From the NCBI RefSeq assembly GCF_000429305.1, contig NZ_KE386879.1, forward strand, positions 124,001-188,000: DNA of 64,000 bases. Reading direction: 5' to 3'. Origin of the DNA: Desulfovibrio inopinatus DSM 10711. GTDB lineage: Bacteria; Desulfobacterota; Desulfovibrionia; Desulfovibrionales; Desulfovibrionaceae. The translations under genes were made by a program, and so were the position numbers. This document shows, piece after piece, positions 1 to 9,001 of the stretch. Position 1 is the stretch's first letter, and each line of letters opens with the position of its first letter. Below the pieces are notes generated by a model that saw only the letters and a list, made by a program, of their open reading frames with translations, was not told where the DNA came from and made no database searches.

Positions 1-714
1 AATATCGATCGCTTGCTGCTTCACGATGTTTTTTTTAGTTTCGGTGAAAATATAGGCAATCCCGACTGTCTTGTACCAACAGACCTCTTCAATTGGCTTC
101 CGACGCGACAACCCATGGTCCTGGATTTATGGAAGACCCAGCGACAACCCAGTCGTTCTATCTTTACAACGGTTTTGTCCTGGAAACCGAAAGAAAAAGG
201 TCCTGTTGTGAATGGGACAGCGTATGAAGGGAAAAATGTCGAGTTTTTGCGGTTTCTTGATTTGCCTTCTCGAACCAAACAGCCGTTGGAATTGGCACTC
301 GGAGGAGGGGAGCCGCCCAAAGACCTCCTTGCCGACAACGGATGGCGACTTGTTGATGCATTTGCTTTGTCACGCACGCCGTTTCTCTACCGTGACTATA
401 TCCAGTCGAGTATGGCTGAACTGAGTATGGCAAAAAATGCATACGTTGCATCCCGCAGCGGCTGGTTCAGTTGTCGAAGTTCTTGTTACCTGGCTGCGGG
501 ACGACCTGTCGTTGTTCAAGACACAGGGTTCGGGTGCTGTATAGAAACAGGAAAAGGAATTCTTCCATTCTCCACCCCAGAAGAGGCCGTTGCTTGTGTG
601 GAAGAAATTACACGGGATTTTGAAACCCATTCACGGGCGGCCGTACGTATTGCCGAAGAGTACTTTCGCGCTGAAGATGTATTGACCCGACTATTGAACG
701 AGGCGCTTTCATGA
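1..714 (+). CDS. Glycosyltransferase, C-terminal part (cut by window edge)
   Basis: The reading frame is open to base 1, so the visible 237 residues are the C-terminal part of a longer protein. A TTG at 13 is internal. The segment from about residue 155 (SRSGWFSCRSSCYLAAGRPV, then VVQDTGF) matches the C-terminal half of GT-B fold glycosyltransferases, where the nucleotide-sugar donor binds. The end (STPEEAVACVEEI, then an RIAEEYF helix) is the usual closing helix. The stop overlaps the ATG of the secreted glycosidase gene by four bases (ATGA), so the two are likely co-translated and may serve one polysaccharide. The acceptor and the sugar cannot be told from this fragment. Confidence 0.65.
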   Translation, partial: NIDRLLLHDVFFSFGENIGNPDCLVPTDLFNWLPTRQPMVLDLWKTQRQPSRSIFTTVLSWKPKEKGPVVNGTAYEGKNVEFLRFLDLPSRTKQPLELALGGGEPPKDLLADNGWRLVDAFALSRTPFLYRDYIQSSMAELSMAKNAYVASRSGWFSCRSSCYLAAGRPVVVQDTGFGCCIETGKGILPFSTPEEAVACVEEITRDFETHSRAAVRIAEEYFRAEDVLTRLLNEALS

Positions 715-2645
715 CCTTAAGATGGTTTGGGGGCGTTTGTGTTCCTCTGTTTCTTCTCGCACTCTTCGTTTTACCGGTCTGTGCCGAAATTGGGATCGTG
801 CAAGAAGATGGCGTGTGCTGGTTTGTCGATAACGATGGAAATCGATTTTATTCACGTGGGGTGACGACGGTCAACGGGAGTGTCCCCAGCGAGAAGAGCC
901 GCGCAGGTCAAGCGTATTATTACGGGAGATACTATTCCAACAAAGCGGAGTGGAGAGACGACACCGCACAACGATTGAGAAGTTGGGGCTTTAACACCTT
1001 GGGTGGATGGTCCGACGCTGACCCAGCGTTGAATATGCCGATTGCCGTCGAGCTTGATTTAGGTCGTCAAGCGCAACTCCATTGGTTTGATGTCTTTGCT
1101 CCGGAAACGGAACATACCGTTCAACGGTTGGCCAACGAATTGACCGCGGCATATAAAGACCACCCTCAGCTCCTTGGTTTTTTTTCCGACAATGAAGTTG
1201 GATGGTGGAATGCCCCGCTTTTTCGATGGTATTTGAAACAACCATGGTCGAATTGGACAAAGCGCACGTTGTTTGCATTTTTGTATCAACGCTACGAAGG
1301 CCGTTTTGACATGTTGTGTCGAGACTTCGTTCCTGGAGATGGCGTCACCACATTCGGTGACCTCAAACATGCTGATGTCGAGTTGCGTCTTCAGCCGGGA
1401 GGGCAGGGGATTGCGACGGTCAATGCCTTTACGGCGTTGGTTGCTGGCCGCTATTATGATTTGACATGGCGTGCGCTGAAAAAAGCCGATCCGGAGGCGC
1501 TCGTTCTCGGGGATCGATTGCCGTTATATTACAACCAAGATGCCGTACTTGCCGCTCAAGGGAAAGTCGATATCTTGTCGAGTAATTACAACGTCGACAC
1601 TGAAGATGGATGGGTCGCACCGTATTATTTTGAGGGATTGGCCAAATTGAATGCGGCGCCGGTTCTCGTCTCCGAATTCTTTTTTGCAGCCAATGAAAAC
1701 CGCAGCGGCAATAGCAACAACGGTCACCTCATGCATGTTGATACCCAAGCTGAACGTGCTGCCGGAGCGGCACAGGCCGTCATCAACTTTTCCGGTTTTC
1801 CCAATGTCATCGGGGCGCATTGGTTCCAATATACCGACGAGCCGACAGGAGGCCGGAATGATGGCGAAGATTTCAATATGGGATTGGTCGACATCCATAA
1901 CATTCCCTATGAACAGCTCGTCTCCGCTATGACGCAAGCGAATCAGCAAACCTCGCAACACCATGCACTCTCTGCCGAATGTATCGATGTATCATATTCG
2001 ATTCAGGTACCTCGCCTTGCTGGGCCTATTGATGTCACGGATAACACCTTAACCGACTGGAAAAACAAAAAAGGAACACGACTCACAGGATGGGGCACGG
2101 ATGCTCCCTATGTTCCATTTGGTGATGTTCATATCGGCTGGCGTCCTGAAGGAATGTATCTTTTTCATATCGGACAGAGTTATGTCGATTTCGGATTGGC
2201 GAAAGATCCGGAACAGTTTGATCCGACGGACTGCTATCGACTTGAATTCACTGTTGTCGTTGACGGTGTCTCTGTCGACCGGGTGTACTCACTTATTCCA
2301 CAACGGCACCATCTCTATCCAGAACGATTTGAACCCGTTTTGTATGTCAGCACCTCTGCATCTGGTGACCATCCAGTACAAGCCGCAGCACTTGGTACCG
2401 CCCAAATTTTAGAAAAACCATTGCCGCATATTGCATTGGAAGCGTTCATTCCCGCGTCCGAACTTGTCGGCCATCTGGGGTTGACCAAAATTGAATCGGA
2501 TATAAAAATTACTTGCCGCATTCGGGTGACGTCTTTTTTCCATGAGCACGTCATGTGGTTGCGCTCTTACACCGAGACAACGGGCATGTTGTCTGTTGAT
2601 ACCGCAACGGGGCGAGTTTTGGCGCTATCTGACTCCGCTTCCTGA
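711..2645 (+). CDS. Secreted agarase-like glycoside hydrolase with C-terminal beta-sandwich
   Basis: 644 residues. The N-terminus is a signal peptide with a hydrophobic run (LFLLALFVLPVCA) and cleavage after CAE or nearby, so the protein is exported. The next 400 residues look like a TIM-barrel hydrolase of the GH2/agarase kind. A likely acid/base glutamate is E162 in DNEVGWW and a likely nucleophile is E322 in VSEFFF. The opening motif (FYSRGVTTVNG) is typical of beta-agarase-like proteins. From about residue 430 a beta-rich domain resembles CBM9/DOMON-type sugar-binding modules (PIDVTDNTLTDW, then DVHIGWRPEGMYL). It overlaps the upstream glycosyltransferase gene by four bases. True substrate unknown; it could trim or release the cell's own exopolysaccharide rather than degrade agar. 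Confidence 0.6.
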   Translation: MTLRWFGGVCVPLFLLALFVLPVCAEIGIVQEDGVCWFVDNDGNRFYSRGVTTVNGSVPSEKSRAGQAYYYGRYYSNKAEWRDDTAQRLRSWGFNTLGGWSDADPALNMPIAVELDLGRQAQLHWFDVFAPETEHTVQRLANELTAAYKDHPQLLGFFSDNEVGWWNAPLFRWYLKQPWSNWTKRTLFAFLYQRYEGRFDMLCRDFVPGDGVTTFGDLKHADVELRLQPGGQGIATVNAFTALVAGRYYDLTWRALKKADPEALVLGDRLPLYYNQDAVLAAQGKVDILSSNYNVDTEDGWVAPYYFEGLAKLNAAPVLVSEFFFAANENRSGNSNNGHLMHVDTQAERAAGAAQAVINFSGFPNVIGAHWFQYTDEPTGGRNDGEDFNMGLVDIHNIPYEQLVSAMTQANQQTSQHHALSAECIDVSYSIQVPRLAGPIDVTDNTLTDWKNKKGTRLTGWGTDAPYVPFGDVHIGWRPEGMYLFHIGQSYVDFGLAKDPEQFDPTDCYRLEFTVVVDGVSVDRVYSLIPQRHHLYPERFEPVLYVSTSASGDHPVQAAALGTAQILEKPLPHIALEAFIPASELVGHLGLTKIESDIKITCRIRVTSFFHEHVMWLRSYTETTGMLSVDTATGRVLALSDSAS

Positions 2646-2719
2646 CCGTATTGCCGCAAGCATAATATGCTCGCGTTCTGTTTCGGCAAACCTCTATTCC
2701 CCCAAGGTTTTGTGCTGTT

Positions 2720-5700
2720 ATGTCCGATTTTGTTCACTTACATTGTCATACGGAATTCAGTCTGCTCGACGGAGCCATTCGCCTCAAAGATTTGTGTAAA
2801 AAGGCGCTTGAGTTCAAGTCGCCGGCCGCAGCGATCACTGACCACGGCAATATGCACGGCGCCGTTACATTTTATCAGACCGCCAAAGATATGGGGATTA
2901 AGCCCATTGTCGGGTGTGAATTCTACGTTTCTCCGACGACCATGGATGACCGGTCAGCACGTTCTCCACGTGATGCAGGCTATCACCTTGTGCTGCTGGC
3001 GCAAAATTTGGCGGGGTTCAAGAATCTCCTCAAGCTTTCCACCATCGGATACACGCAAGGATTCCATTATAAACCTCGCATTGATAAAACCATTCTGGCG
3101 CAACACACTGAAGGTGTCATCGCGTTATCGGCCTGTATTAAAGGGGAAATCAACCAAGAACTTCTGAAGAGGGGCAAAGATGCGGCCAGAGAGATGGCCA
3201 AACTCTATGCCTCCATGTTTCCTGATCGATTTTATCTTGAAATTCAGCACAATGATTTGAGTGAACAGGCGAAGATCAACGCATTTTTAAAGGAACTTTC
3301 CGAAGATATGCACCTTCCTTTGGTGGCGACGAATGATTGCCATTACCTCAACAAGGAAGATGCTGAAGCGCACGATATCCTTCTCTGCATCCAGACCGCG
3401 GCATGTGTGGAAGACGAAAAACGGATGCGTTTCAATACCAAGGAGCTGTACTACCGTAGTCCGGAAGAAATGGCGGAAGCCTTTTCCGATGTGCCGCAGG
3501 CGTTGGAGAACACCTGTCGTATTGCCGAACAGGTCGATTTGAGGCTGGATCTCAAATCTCACCACTTCCCGCTGTATGTTCCGCCGAACAATATGACGCT
3601 TGATCAGGCGTTGCGGGATATGGCCGAAAAAGGACTCACAGAACGTTTGGCCAAGATGACGCATCCAGTTGATGAAGAAGCCTACTGGGACAGGCTCAAT
3701 ATCGAGCTTGATGTTATCAATACCATGGGGTTCCCTGGATATTTTCTTATTGTCCAAGACTTTATCGTTTGGGCAAAAAATCAGGGAATTCCAGTTGGGC
3801 CCGGTCGTGGTTCGGCAGCAGGGTCGCTGGTCGCTTTTGCGCTCAAGATTACCAACCTCGACCCGCTTCCCTATGACCTGCTGTTTGAACGCTTCCTCAA
3901 TATCGAACGCGTGAGCATGCCTGATATCGACGTCGACTTTTGTGAACGTCGACGTACCGAAGTCATCAAGTATGTTTCCGAGAAATACGGCCGCGATGCC
4001 GTGGCACAGATCACGACATTCGGAACGATGAAAGCCAAAGCCGTCGTCCGGGACGTGGGTCGAGCGCTGGGGTTGTCTTTTGGTGAAACCGACCGTATCG
4101 CCAAGCTCATTCCGGAAGACCTCAAAATGACCATCGACAAAGCGTTGGATATGGAGCCGGAAATTTCTCGCCTCATGGTTGAAGATCCACGCATTGCCAA
4201 ACTTATCGATGTTTCTCGGCGTCTTGAAGGCTTGGCCCGACATGCTTCCACCCATGCTGCTGGCGTTGTGGTCTCCGATGTCGATATGGTCGAATATGTA
4301 CCGCTGTACCTTGGAAAAAATAAGGAAATTGTCACCCAATGGGACATGAAGCGGGTAGAAAAGATCGGCTTGATCAAGTTCGACTTTCTGGGACTGAAAA
4401 CCATGACGGTTATTCAGGACGCCCTCGATATCATTCAAGAAATGGGGCACACTCCACCTGATCTCGATACGCTTTCTTTAGACGACAAAGCAACCTATGA
4501 ATTATTTTCCAAAGGCGATACCGATGGCATCTTTCAGGTGGAAAGCCAGGGGATGCGTAAATACTTGCGCATGCTCAAGCCAAGCTGCTTTGAAGATCTT
4601 ATCGCTATGCTGGCTCTCTATCGACCGGGGCCGCTTGGTTCGGGGATGGTGGATAAATTCATCAACCGAAAGCAAGGGCTGGAGCCGATAGAGTACCCCC
4701 ATCCAGATCTGGAAGAGACATTGAAGCCGACATACGGCATTATTGTCTACCAGGAACAGGTCATGAAAATCCCACAAATTCTGGCGGGTTTTTCGCTGGG
4801 AGACGGTGACCTGTTGCGACGCGCTATGGGGAAGAAGATCGCCGAAGAAATGGCCAAGCAGCGCGACCGATTTATTGAAGGGACGCGGAAAAACAATATT
4901 GATGACAAGCAGGCCAATGAAATCTTCGACTTGATGGAAGAATTTGCAAAGTATGGCTTTAACAAATCACATAGTGCCGCTTACGCGCTCATTTCATATC
5001 ACACGGCCTACCTGAAGGCACATTATCCCGTCGCCTACATGGCTGCCATTATCACATCGGATATCGACAACCAGGAAAAAGTTCTCAAATATATTGCCGA
5101 TTGCCGTGATCGTGGCATTGAGGTTCTGCCCCCTGACGTCAACAAGAGTCTACGCCATTTTTCAGTGTCGGATGGAAAAATTGTTTATGGCCTCGCTGGC
5201 ATCAAAAACGTCGGGGATGAAGCAATTCGTGAAATTGTCGAGCATCGCCTGCAAGATGGTCCGTACTTGAGCTTTCTTGATTTATGTTCCCGCGTGAATA
5301 TGCGAAAAGTCACAAAGCGTGTCCTTGAATACCTCATCAAGAGCGGGAGCCTCGATTGTTTTGGTGTTACGCGCAATGCACTTCTTACGGGCTTGGATCG
5401 TGTTGCATCCATGGCGCAACGTCAATCGGCCGATAAGGCTTCGGGAATGCTCTCACTTTTGAGTCTGGTTCCCGAACAAGACAAAGCACCCTGTTCCGGA
5501 CTTGGTCTGGACTGTGAAGAAGCAAATCTGGCTGAAATGCGTCATGAAGATAAAATGGCCTTTGAGAAAGAAGCTCTCGGTTTTTATCTGACAAGTCATC
5601 CACTTTTAGCCTATCGTCGTGATATCCATCGGTTGCGATTGCACAGTCTTGATAGTATACGAAACCTGGAAGCCGGCTTTGCCGTTAAGGTGGCGATCAT

Positions 5701-6199
5701 GCCGGCCGGTGCGAAAGTTATTTTGACAAAAAAGGGACTCAAAATGGCATTTTGTCGTATTGAGGATCTTTCCGGTGAAGGCGAAGCAATTGTATTTCCC
5801 GAAACTTACGCGGCTCATAAAGATCAGCTTGCTTTAGATCAACCGCTTTTGCTTTCGGGTAAGATCGCCAAACAGGACGAAGAAGAAGGGCAGCCCAAAA
5901 AAGCTAAAATCATTGTTGAAGAGTTGCAGCCGTTGGCACAGGCGCTTGGTGGAGGAGATGAACCACTCCTCGTCGAGTTGGATGCCAGTCACGCAGAGTT
6001 ATCATCCATGAGCACATTGCGAACGATACTGGAACGGTATCCTGGTTCTATTCGCGTTCATTTGCTCTTGCATTATGAGAAAGCTCGATGCCGACTGAAA
6101 CTCAGTGATGATATCGGGGTCGGACCCTGTCCGGATTTTTGGCGTGACATTGAAGATTGGCAAGAAGCATCAACGGCTGTCCAAAGTCGCATGGCATGA
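2720..6199 (+). CDS. dnaE: DNA polymerase III alpha subunit
   Basis: 1159 residues, the normal length for DnaE. It is the replicative polymerase subunit in the cytoplasm. An N-terminal PHP domain starts at once (HLHCHTEFSLLDGA, then AITDHGNMHGAV). The polymerase core follows, with the metal-binding aspartates in MPDIDVDF at about residues 402-406 and the GPGRGSAAGSLV motif just before. The C-terminal third holds the helix-hairpin-helix region and an OB-fold (CRIEDLSGEGEAIVF). The ATG at 2720 begins exactly at the PHP domain. It is followed 33 bases on by queD and then dtd. Confidence 0.98.
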   Translation: MSDFVHLHCHTEFSLLDGAIRLKDLCKKALEFKSPAAAITDHGNMHGAVTFYQTAKDMGIKPIVGCEFYVSPTTMDDRSARSPRDAGYHLVLLAQNLAGFKNLLKLSTIGYTQGFHYKPRIDKTILAQHTEGVIALSACIKGEINQELLKRGKDAAREMAKLYASMFPDRFYLEIQHNDLSEQAKINAFLKELSEDMHLPLVATNDCHYLNKEDAEAHDILLCIQTAACVEDEKRMRFNTKELYYRSPEEMAEAFSDVPQALENTCRIAEQVDLRLDLKSHHFPLYVPPNNMTLDQALRDMAEKGLTERLAKMTHPVDEEAYWDRLNIELDVINTMGFPGYFLIVQDFIVWAKNQGIPVGPGRGSAAGSLVAFALKITNLDPLPYDLLFERFLNIERVSMPDIDVDFCERRRTEVIKYVSEKYGRDAVAQITTFGTMKAKAVVRDVGRALGLSFGETDRIAKLIPEDLKMTIDKALDMEPEISRLMVEDPRIAKLIDVSRRLEGLARHASTHAAGVVVSDVDMVEYVPLYLGKNKEIVTQWDMKRVEKIGLIKFDFLGLKTMTVIQDALDIIQEMGHTPPDLDTLSLDDKATYELFSKGDTDGIFQVESQGMRKYLRMLKPSCFEDLIAMLALYRPGPLGSGMVDKFINRKQGLEPIEYPHPDLEETLKPTYGIIVYQEQVMKIPQILAGFSLGDGDLLRRAMGKKIAEEMAKQRDRFIEGTRKNNIDDKQANEIFDLMEEFAKYGFNKSHSAAYALISYHTAYLKAHYPVAYMAAIITSDIDNQEKVLKYIADCRDRGIEVLPPDVNKSLRHFSVSDGKIVYGLAGIKNVGDEAIREIVEHRLQDGPYLSFLDLCSRVNMRKVTKRVLEYLIKSGSLDCFGVTRNALLTGLDRVASMAQRQSADKASGMLSLLSLVPEQDKAPCSGLGLDCEEANLAEMRHEDKMAFEKEALGFYLTSHPLLAYRRDIHRLRLHSLDSIRNLEAGFAVKVAIMPAGAKVILTKKGLKMAFCRIEDLSGEGEAIVFPETYAAHKDQLALDQPLLLSGKIAKQDEEEGQPKKAKIIVEELQPLAQALGGGDEPLLVELDASHAELSSMSTLRTILERYPGSIRVHLLLHYEKARCRLKLSDDIGVGPCPDFWRDIEDWQEASTAVQSRMA

Positions 6200-6232
6200 A
6201 ACGAGAAAATTTAGTAAGGAAGACGGGGGATT

Positions 6233-6658
6233 ATGAAAAGACCTGCAATTAAAAAAGGTATTTTCACGCTGACCGTGGAATCGGATTTTTCCGCAGGGCA
6301 TGCTTTACGCAATTATGAAGGCGCCTGTGAGAGTATGCATGGTCATAATTTTCTCGTTGAGGCGACGGTCGAAGGGGAGACTCTGCAACCCGACACGGAA
6401 ATTTTACTTGATTTCAAAGAACTCAAATTTGTGCTGGGTAATGTGCTATCTAAGCTCGATCATAAGGTACTGAACGATGTGGGATATTTTCGATCACACA
6501 ACCCGTCATCGGAAAATTTAGCACGCTTTATTTATTGGGAACTTGGCAAATTGCTCGACAACCATCCCGTTTCTCTGGTGAGCGTCAGTGTTTCAGAGAA
6601 TAAAGGGAAAAAAGCTACTTATCGCGAAATTGTATGCGACTCGTCCTCCAACGAGTAA
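6233..6658 (+). CDS. queD: 6-carboxy-5,6,7,8-tetrahydropterin synthase
   Basis: 141 residues. QueD converts dihydroneopterin triphosphate to 6-carboxytetrahydropterin, the second step towards queuosine and other 7-deazaguanines. Visible signatures are the zinc-binding histidine in FSAGHALRN, the catalytic cysteine with the HGHNF zinc ligands (CESMHGHNF), LLDFKELK and the NPSSENLA glutamate. The tgt gene, which inserts the queuine precursor into tRNA, lies at 38514, so two steps of the pathway are present but unlinked. The 3' end overlaps dtd by 25 bases. Confidence 0.92.
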   Translation: MKRPAIKKGIFTLTVESDFSAGHALRNYEGACESMHGHNFLVEATVEGETLQPDTEILLDFKELKFVLGNVLSKLDHKVLNDVGYFRSHNPSSENLARFIYWELGKLLDNHPVSLVSVSVSENKGKKATYREIVCDSSSNE

Positions 6659-7098
6659 CAGGGGCATCGGTTCGGGTCTCAGGTAAAATTGTTGCCGATA
6701 TTGATACCGGCTTATTGGTTCTCGTCGGGTTTGGTGCTGAAGATGGAGATGCCATCACGCCGGTGATGTATAAAATGATCGAAAAGATGCTTGATCTCCG
6801 CATTTTTTCGGATGATACCGGAAAAATGAACAGGAGCCTCAGGGACATTACAGGAGATATTTTACTCGTTTCTCAATTTACGCTGTACGCCAGTTGCCGC
6901 AAAGGACGTCGACCTTCTTTCAGTGACGCAGCGCCACCGGATGTGGCGACGCGGCTTTTCGATTGTTTTGTGACTGATGTGGCAACGCGACATAACGGCA
7001 AAACCGCAAGCGGTATTTTTGGAGCCGATATGGACGTCTCTCTGACCAACCAGGGACCCGTCACAATCGTGCTCGATAGCCGCGACTTCAGCGAGTGA
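6634..7098 (+). CDS. dtd: D-aminoacyl-tRNA deacylase
   Basis: 154 residues, slightly longer than typical Dtd (about 145). It hydrolyses D-amino acids from mischarged tRNA. The cross-subunit active-site motifs are both present: SQFTLYA with the following CRKGRRPSF, and the Gly-cisPro motif as NQGPVT. The N-terminus (MRLVLQRVTGASVRVSG) fits the family exactly, which supports the ATG at 6634 even though it lies within the end of queD. Translational coupling to queD is likely. Confidence 0.95.
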   Translation: MRLVLQRVTGASVRVSGKIVADIDTGLLVLVGFGAEDGDAITPVMYKMIEKMLDLRIFSDDTGKMNRSLRDITGDILLVSQFTLYASCRKGRRPSFSDAAPPDVATRLFDCFVTDVATRHNGKTASGIFGADMDVSLTNQGPVTIVLDSRDFSE

Positions 7099-7103
7099 GG
7101 CGC

Positions 7104-8252
7104 ATGAGCAACTCCATCAAAAAGCACGAGGACATCAAGGTTTTGGTCGTGGATGATTCCGTTTCCATGCTCCATGTCCTTGAAATGATTTTGGGTCGAC
7201 AATACACCGTCAGAGCCGCTGCCGATGGTGATGAAGGTGTTGAGGTTTACGAGGCGTTCGCTCCCGATATCATCGTGCTGGATATGCACATGCCCAAAAA
7301 AAGCGGGTTGGAGGTTATTGCCGAAATTCGGGATACCTATGAGGATAAAGAAGTCATCATCATTGTTTTGACTGCAGATGATGCACAAGGCTTTAAAGCT
7401 CGGGCACTCAATGCCGGTGCCAACGATTTTCTTGCGAAACCGTTCGACAAGGAAGAACTCATTGCCAGAGTCGGCGTTGCTGCCAGACAGGTTCTGCTTA
7501 ACCGCGAATTGCGCCTTGCGTATGAACAAATTGCCGGCGAGCTTGATCTTGTAGCCTCATTGCAGCGCAAGCTGTTGCCTGTGGACAGACCAAACGTAGA
7601 AGGTCTCCGTATTGAGTCCATGTATCGCCCTTCAGGATTGGCGAGCGGTGACTATTATGATTTCTTCTGTGTGCGTGATAATGTTGTTCGCTTCGTTGTC
7701 GCAGATGTGTCCGGACATGGAGCACGAGCCGCTTTTCTTATGGCCGTCGTCAATTCTCTCTTTCGTGTAACCATGAGCTGTGCGTTCAGCCTGGAAGAAA
7801 CCTTCCGGTTAATCAATGAGCATCTTTTGCGAACGATACGGTATGAATCGGATTTCATTAGCATATTTGCTGCCGATATTGATTGCGCTGATAATTCTAT
7901 GACCTATATCAATGCCGGGCATTGCCCGGCATTGTTGTCGATGGAGAATACGGTCACGCCGTTGCAAACAACCTGTCCCGTTCTTGGTTTTTTTGAGCTG
8001 GATTTCGGCGTGTCACGCCTTGAGCTTTCTCCCGGATCAGACATCTTTCTATTTACGGACGGCTGGTACGAGTGGAGGAATGAAGACGGGACAATTTACG
8101 GACTCGACGCTTTCATGGAGTTGGCTTCAAACATGATGACCGAAGGAACATTCAGCCTCGATGGACTCATGGCTGCATTGCCCTCCGGAGAATCAGAACC
8201 CCTATTTCGGGACGATGTGACCGCATTGAGGCTGACGTTGGAGGCGGTGTGA
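7104..8252 (+). CDS. Response regulator with PP2C-type phosphatase output (RsbU/SpoIIE-like)
   Basis: 382 residues from the ATG at 7104; an in-frame GTG at 7095 is an alternative. Residues 10-125 are a receiver domain with acidic pocket VVDDS and phosphoacceptor D60 (VLDMHMP). After a helical linker comes a SpoIIE-type PP2C phosphatase (about 160-380) with the metal-binding motifs GDYYDFF, ADVSGHG (D201) and the C-terminal RDDVTAL aspartate. In known systems such a phosphatase dephosphorylates a STAS anti-anti-sigma protein. The two downstream genes encode exactly the kinase and the STAS partner, with four- and 13-base overlaps, so all three form one module. Confidence 0.9.
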   Translation: MSNSIKKHEDIKVLVVDDSVSMLHVLEMILGRQYTVRAAADGDEGVEVYEAFAPDIIVLDMHMPKKSGLEVIAEIRDTYEDKEVIIIVLTADDAQGFKARALNAGANDFLAKPFDKEELIARVGVAARQVLLNRELRLAYEQIAGELDLVASLQRKLLPVDRPNVEGLRIESMYRPSGLASGDYYDFFCVRDNVVRFVVADVSGHGARAAFLMAVVNSLFRVTMSCAFSLEETFRLINEHLLRTIRYESDFISIFAADIDCADNSMTYINAGHCPALLSMENTVTPLQTTCPVLGFFELDFGVSRLELSPGSDIFLFTDGWYEWRNEDGTIYGLDAFMELASNMMTEGTFSLDGLMAALPSGESEPLFRDDVTALRLTLEAV

Positions 8253-8665
8253 ATTCCTTTATTCTCAAAACTCGTTCCCACCCAGCGGAAAGCCGTCAAA
8301 TGGCCCGCAATATTGTGGAACGACTTTCTGTTGATCTGAATGACTCCGATGTACTGCATGATCTCGACATCATTTTGACAGAAGCCTGTGCTAACGTCGC
8401 CCGCCATGCGTACGGCGGACGAGCCGGTGACCTTGAAGTTCGTGTTTATGTCGATAAGCCCCGACAGATAGAAATGGAAGTTATCGACTGGGGTAAGGGG
8501 TTCGGAGAAAACGTTACATTCACCAATGCCAGTCCAGAATCAGAATGTGGGCGGGGGTTGTATCTTATCTCCAGACTTTCCGATTTCTGTGAGATTCGCG
8601 TGGTTGGAGAAAAGAATATTATGTACATTCGCAAAAAAGTTGGGAAAATGTCGTGGAAAAACTAA
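8249..8665 (+). CDS. RsbW-type serine kinase / anti-sigma factor
   Basis: 138 residues, GTG start at 8249 with GGAGG five bases upstream, overlapping the phosphatase stop (GTGA). A GHKL ATPase domain covers nearly the whole protein: N box with N49 (EACANVARHAYGG), G1 box DWGKGF, and a G2-like ECGRGLYLI. Such proteins phosphorylate a STAS antagonist and bind a sigma factor or another target when the antagonist is phosphorylated. No sigma factor gene is present nearby, so the target is unknown. Confidence 0.88.
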   Translation: MNSFILKTRSHPAESRQMARNIVERLSVDLNDSDVLHDLDIILTEACANVARHAYGGRAGDLEVRVYVDKPRQIEMEVIDWGKGFGENVTFTNASPESECGRGLYLISRLSDFCEIRVVGEKNIMYIRKKVGKMSWKN

Positions 8666-8997
8666 ACGTCTGCAACAAAAACGGCGCTGCAATTATCGAT
8701 TATGAAGGGGAGATTACAATCGAAATCACCCCGGAAATCAAACAAGTCATCTCTGAAGTCATTGAAAACAATGATGTTTCTGCCGTTGTGCTTGATCTTT
8801 CTCGTGTCTCATTTATGGACAGTTCCGGCATTGGCTTCCTCGTCTCCTGTAATACGCGTTTGCAAAATGCAGGAAAGGAGCTTTTTTTATATCGCCCCAG
8901 TAGCCAGGTCTGCAAAACGTTGGAATTGGTGCAGCTTCTTAACTTTTTTGAAGTTGCTGAAGACGAAGACGAACTGACAGCACTGTTGCCGGAATAG
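8653..8997 (+). CDS. STAS-domain anti-anti-sigma factor
   Basis: 114 residues, a single STAS domain. The phosphorylatable serine is in the canonical motif FMDSSGIGFL at S57/S58. It would be the substrate of the adjacent kinase and phosphatase. The GTG start at 8653 lies 13 bases inside the kinase gene, so the stoichiometry is probably set by translational coupling. With its two upstream neighbours it completes a partner-switching circuit driven by the receiver domain of the phosphatase. Confidence 0.9.
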   Translation: MEKLNVCNKNGAAIIDYEGEITIEITPEIKQVISEVIENNDVSAVVLDLSRVSFMDSSGIGFLVSCNTRLQNAGKELFLYRPSSQVCKTLELVQLLNFFEVAEDEDELTALLPE

Positions 8998-9001
8998 GGT
9001 A

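Noticed and set aside
3287-4450. Minus-strand open frame of 387 codons
   Set aside because: It lies wholly within dnaE, where PHP and polymerase motifs on the plus strand are unambiguous. It is a shadow frame.
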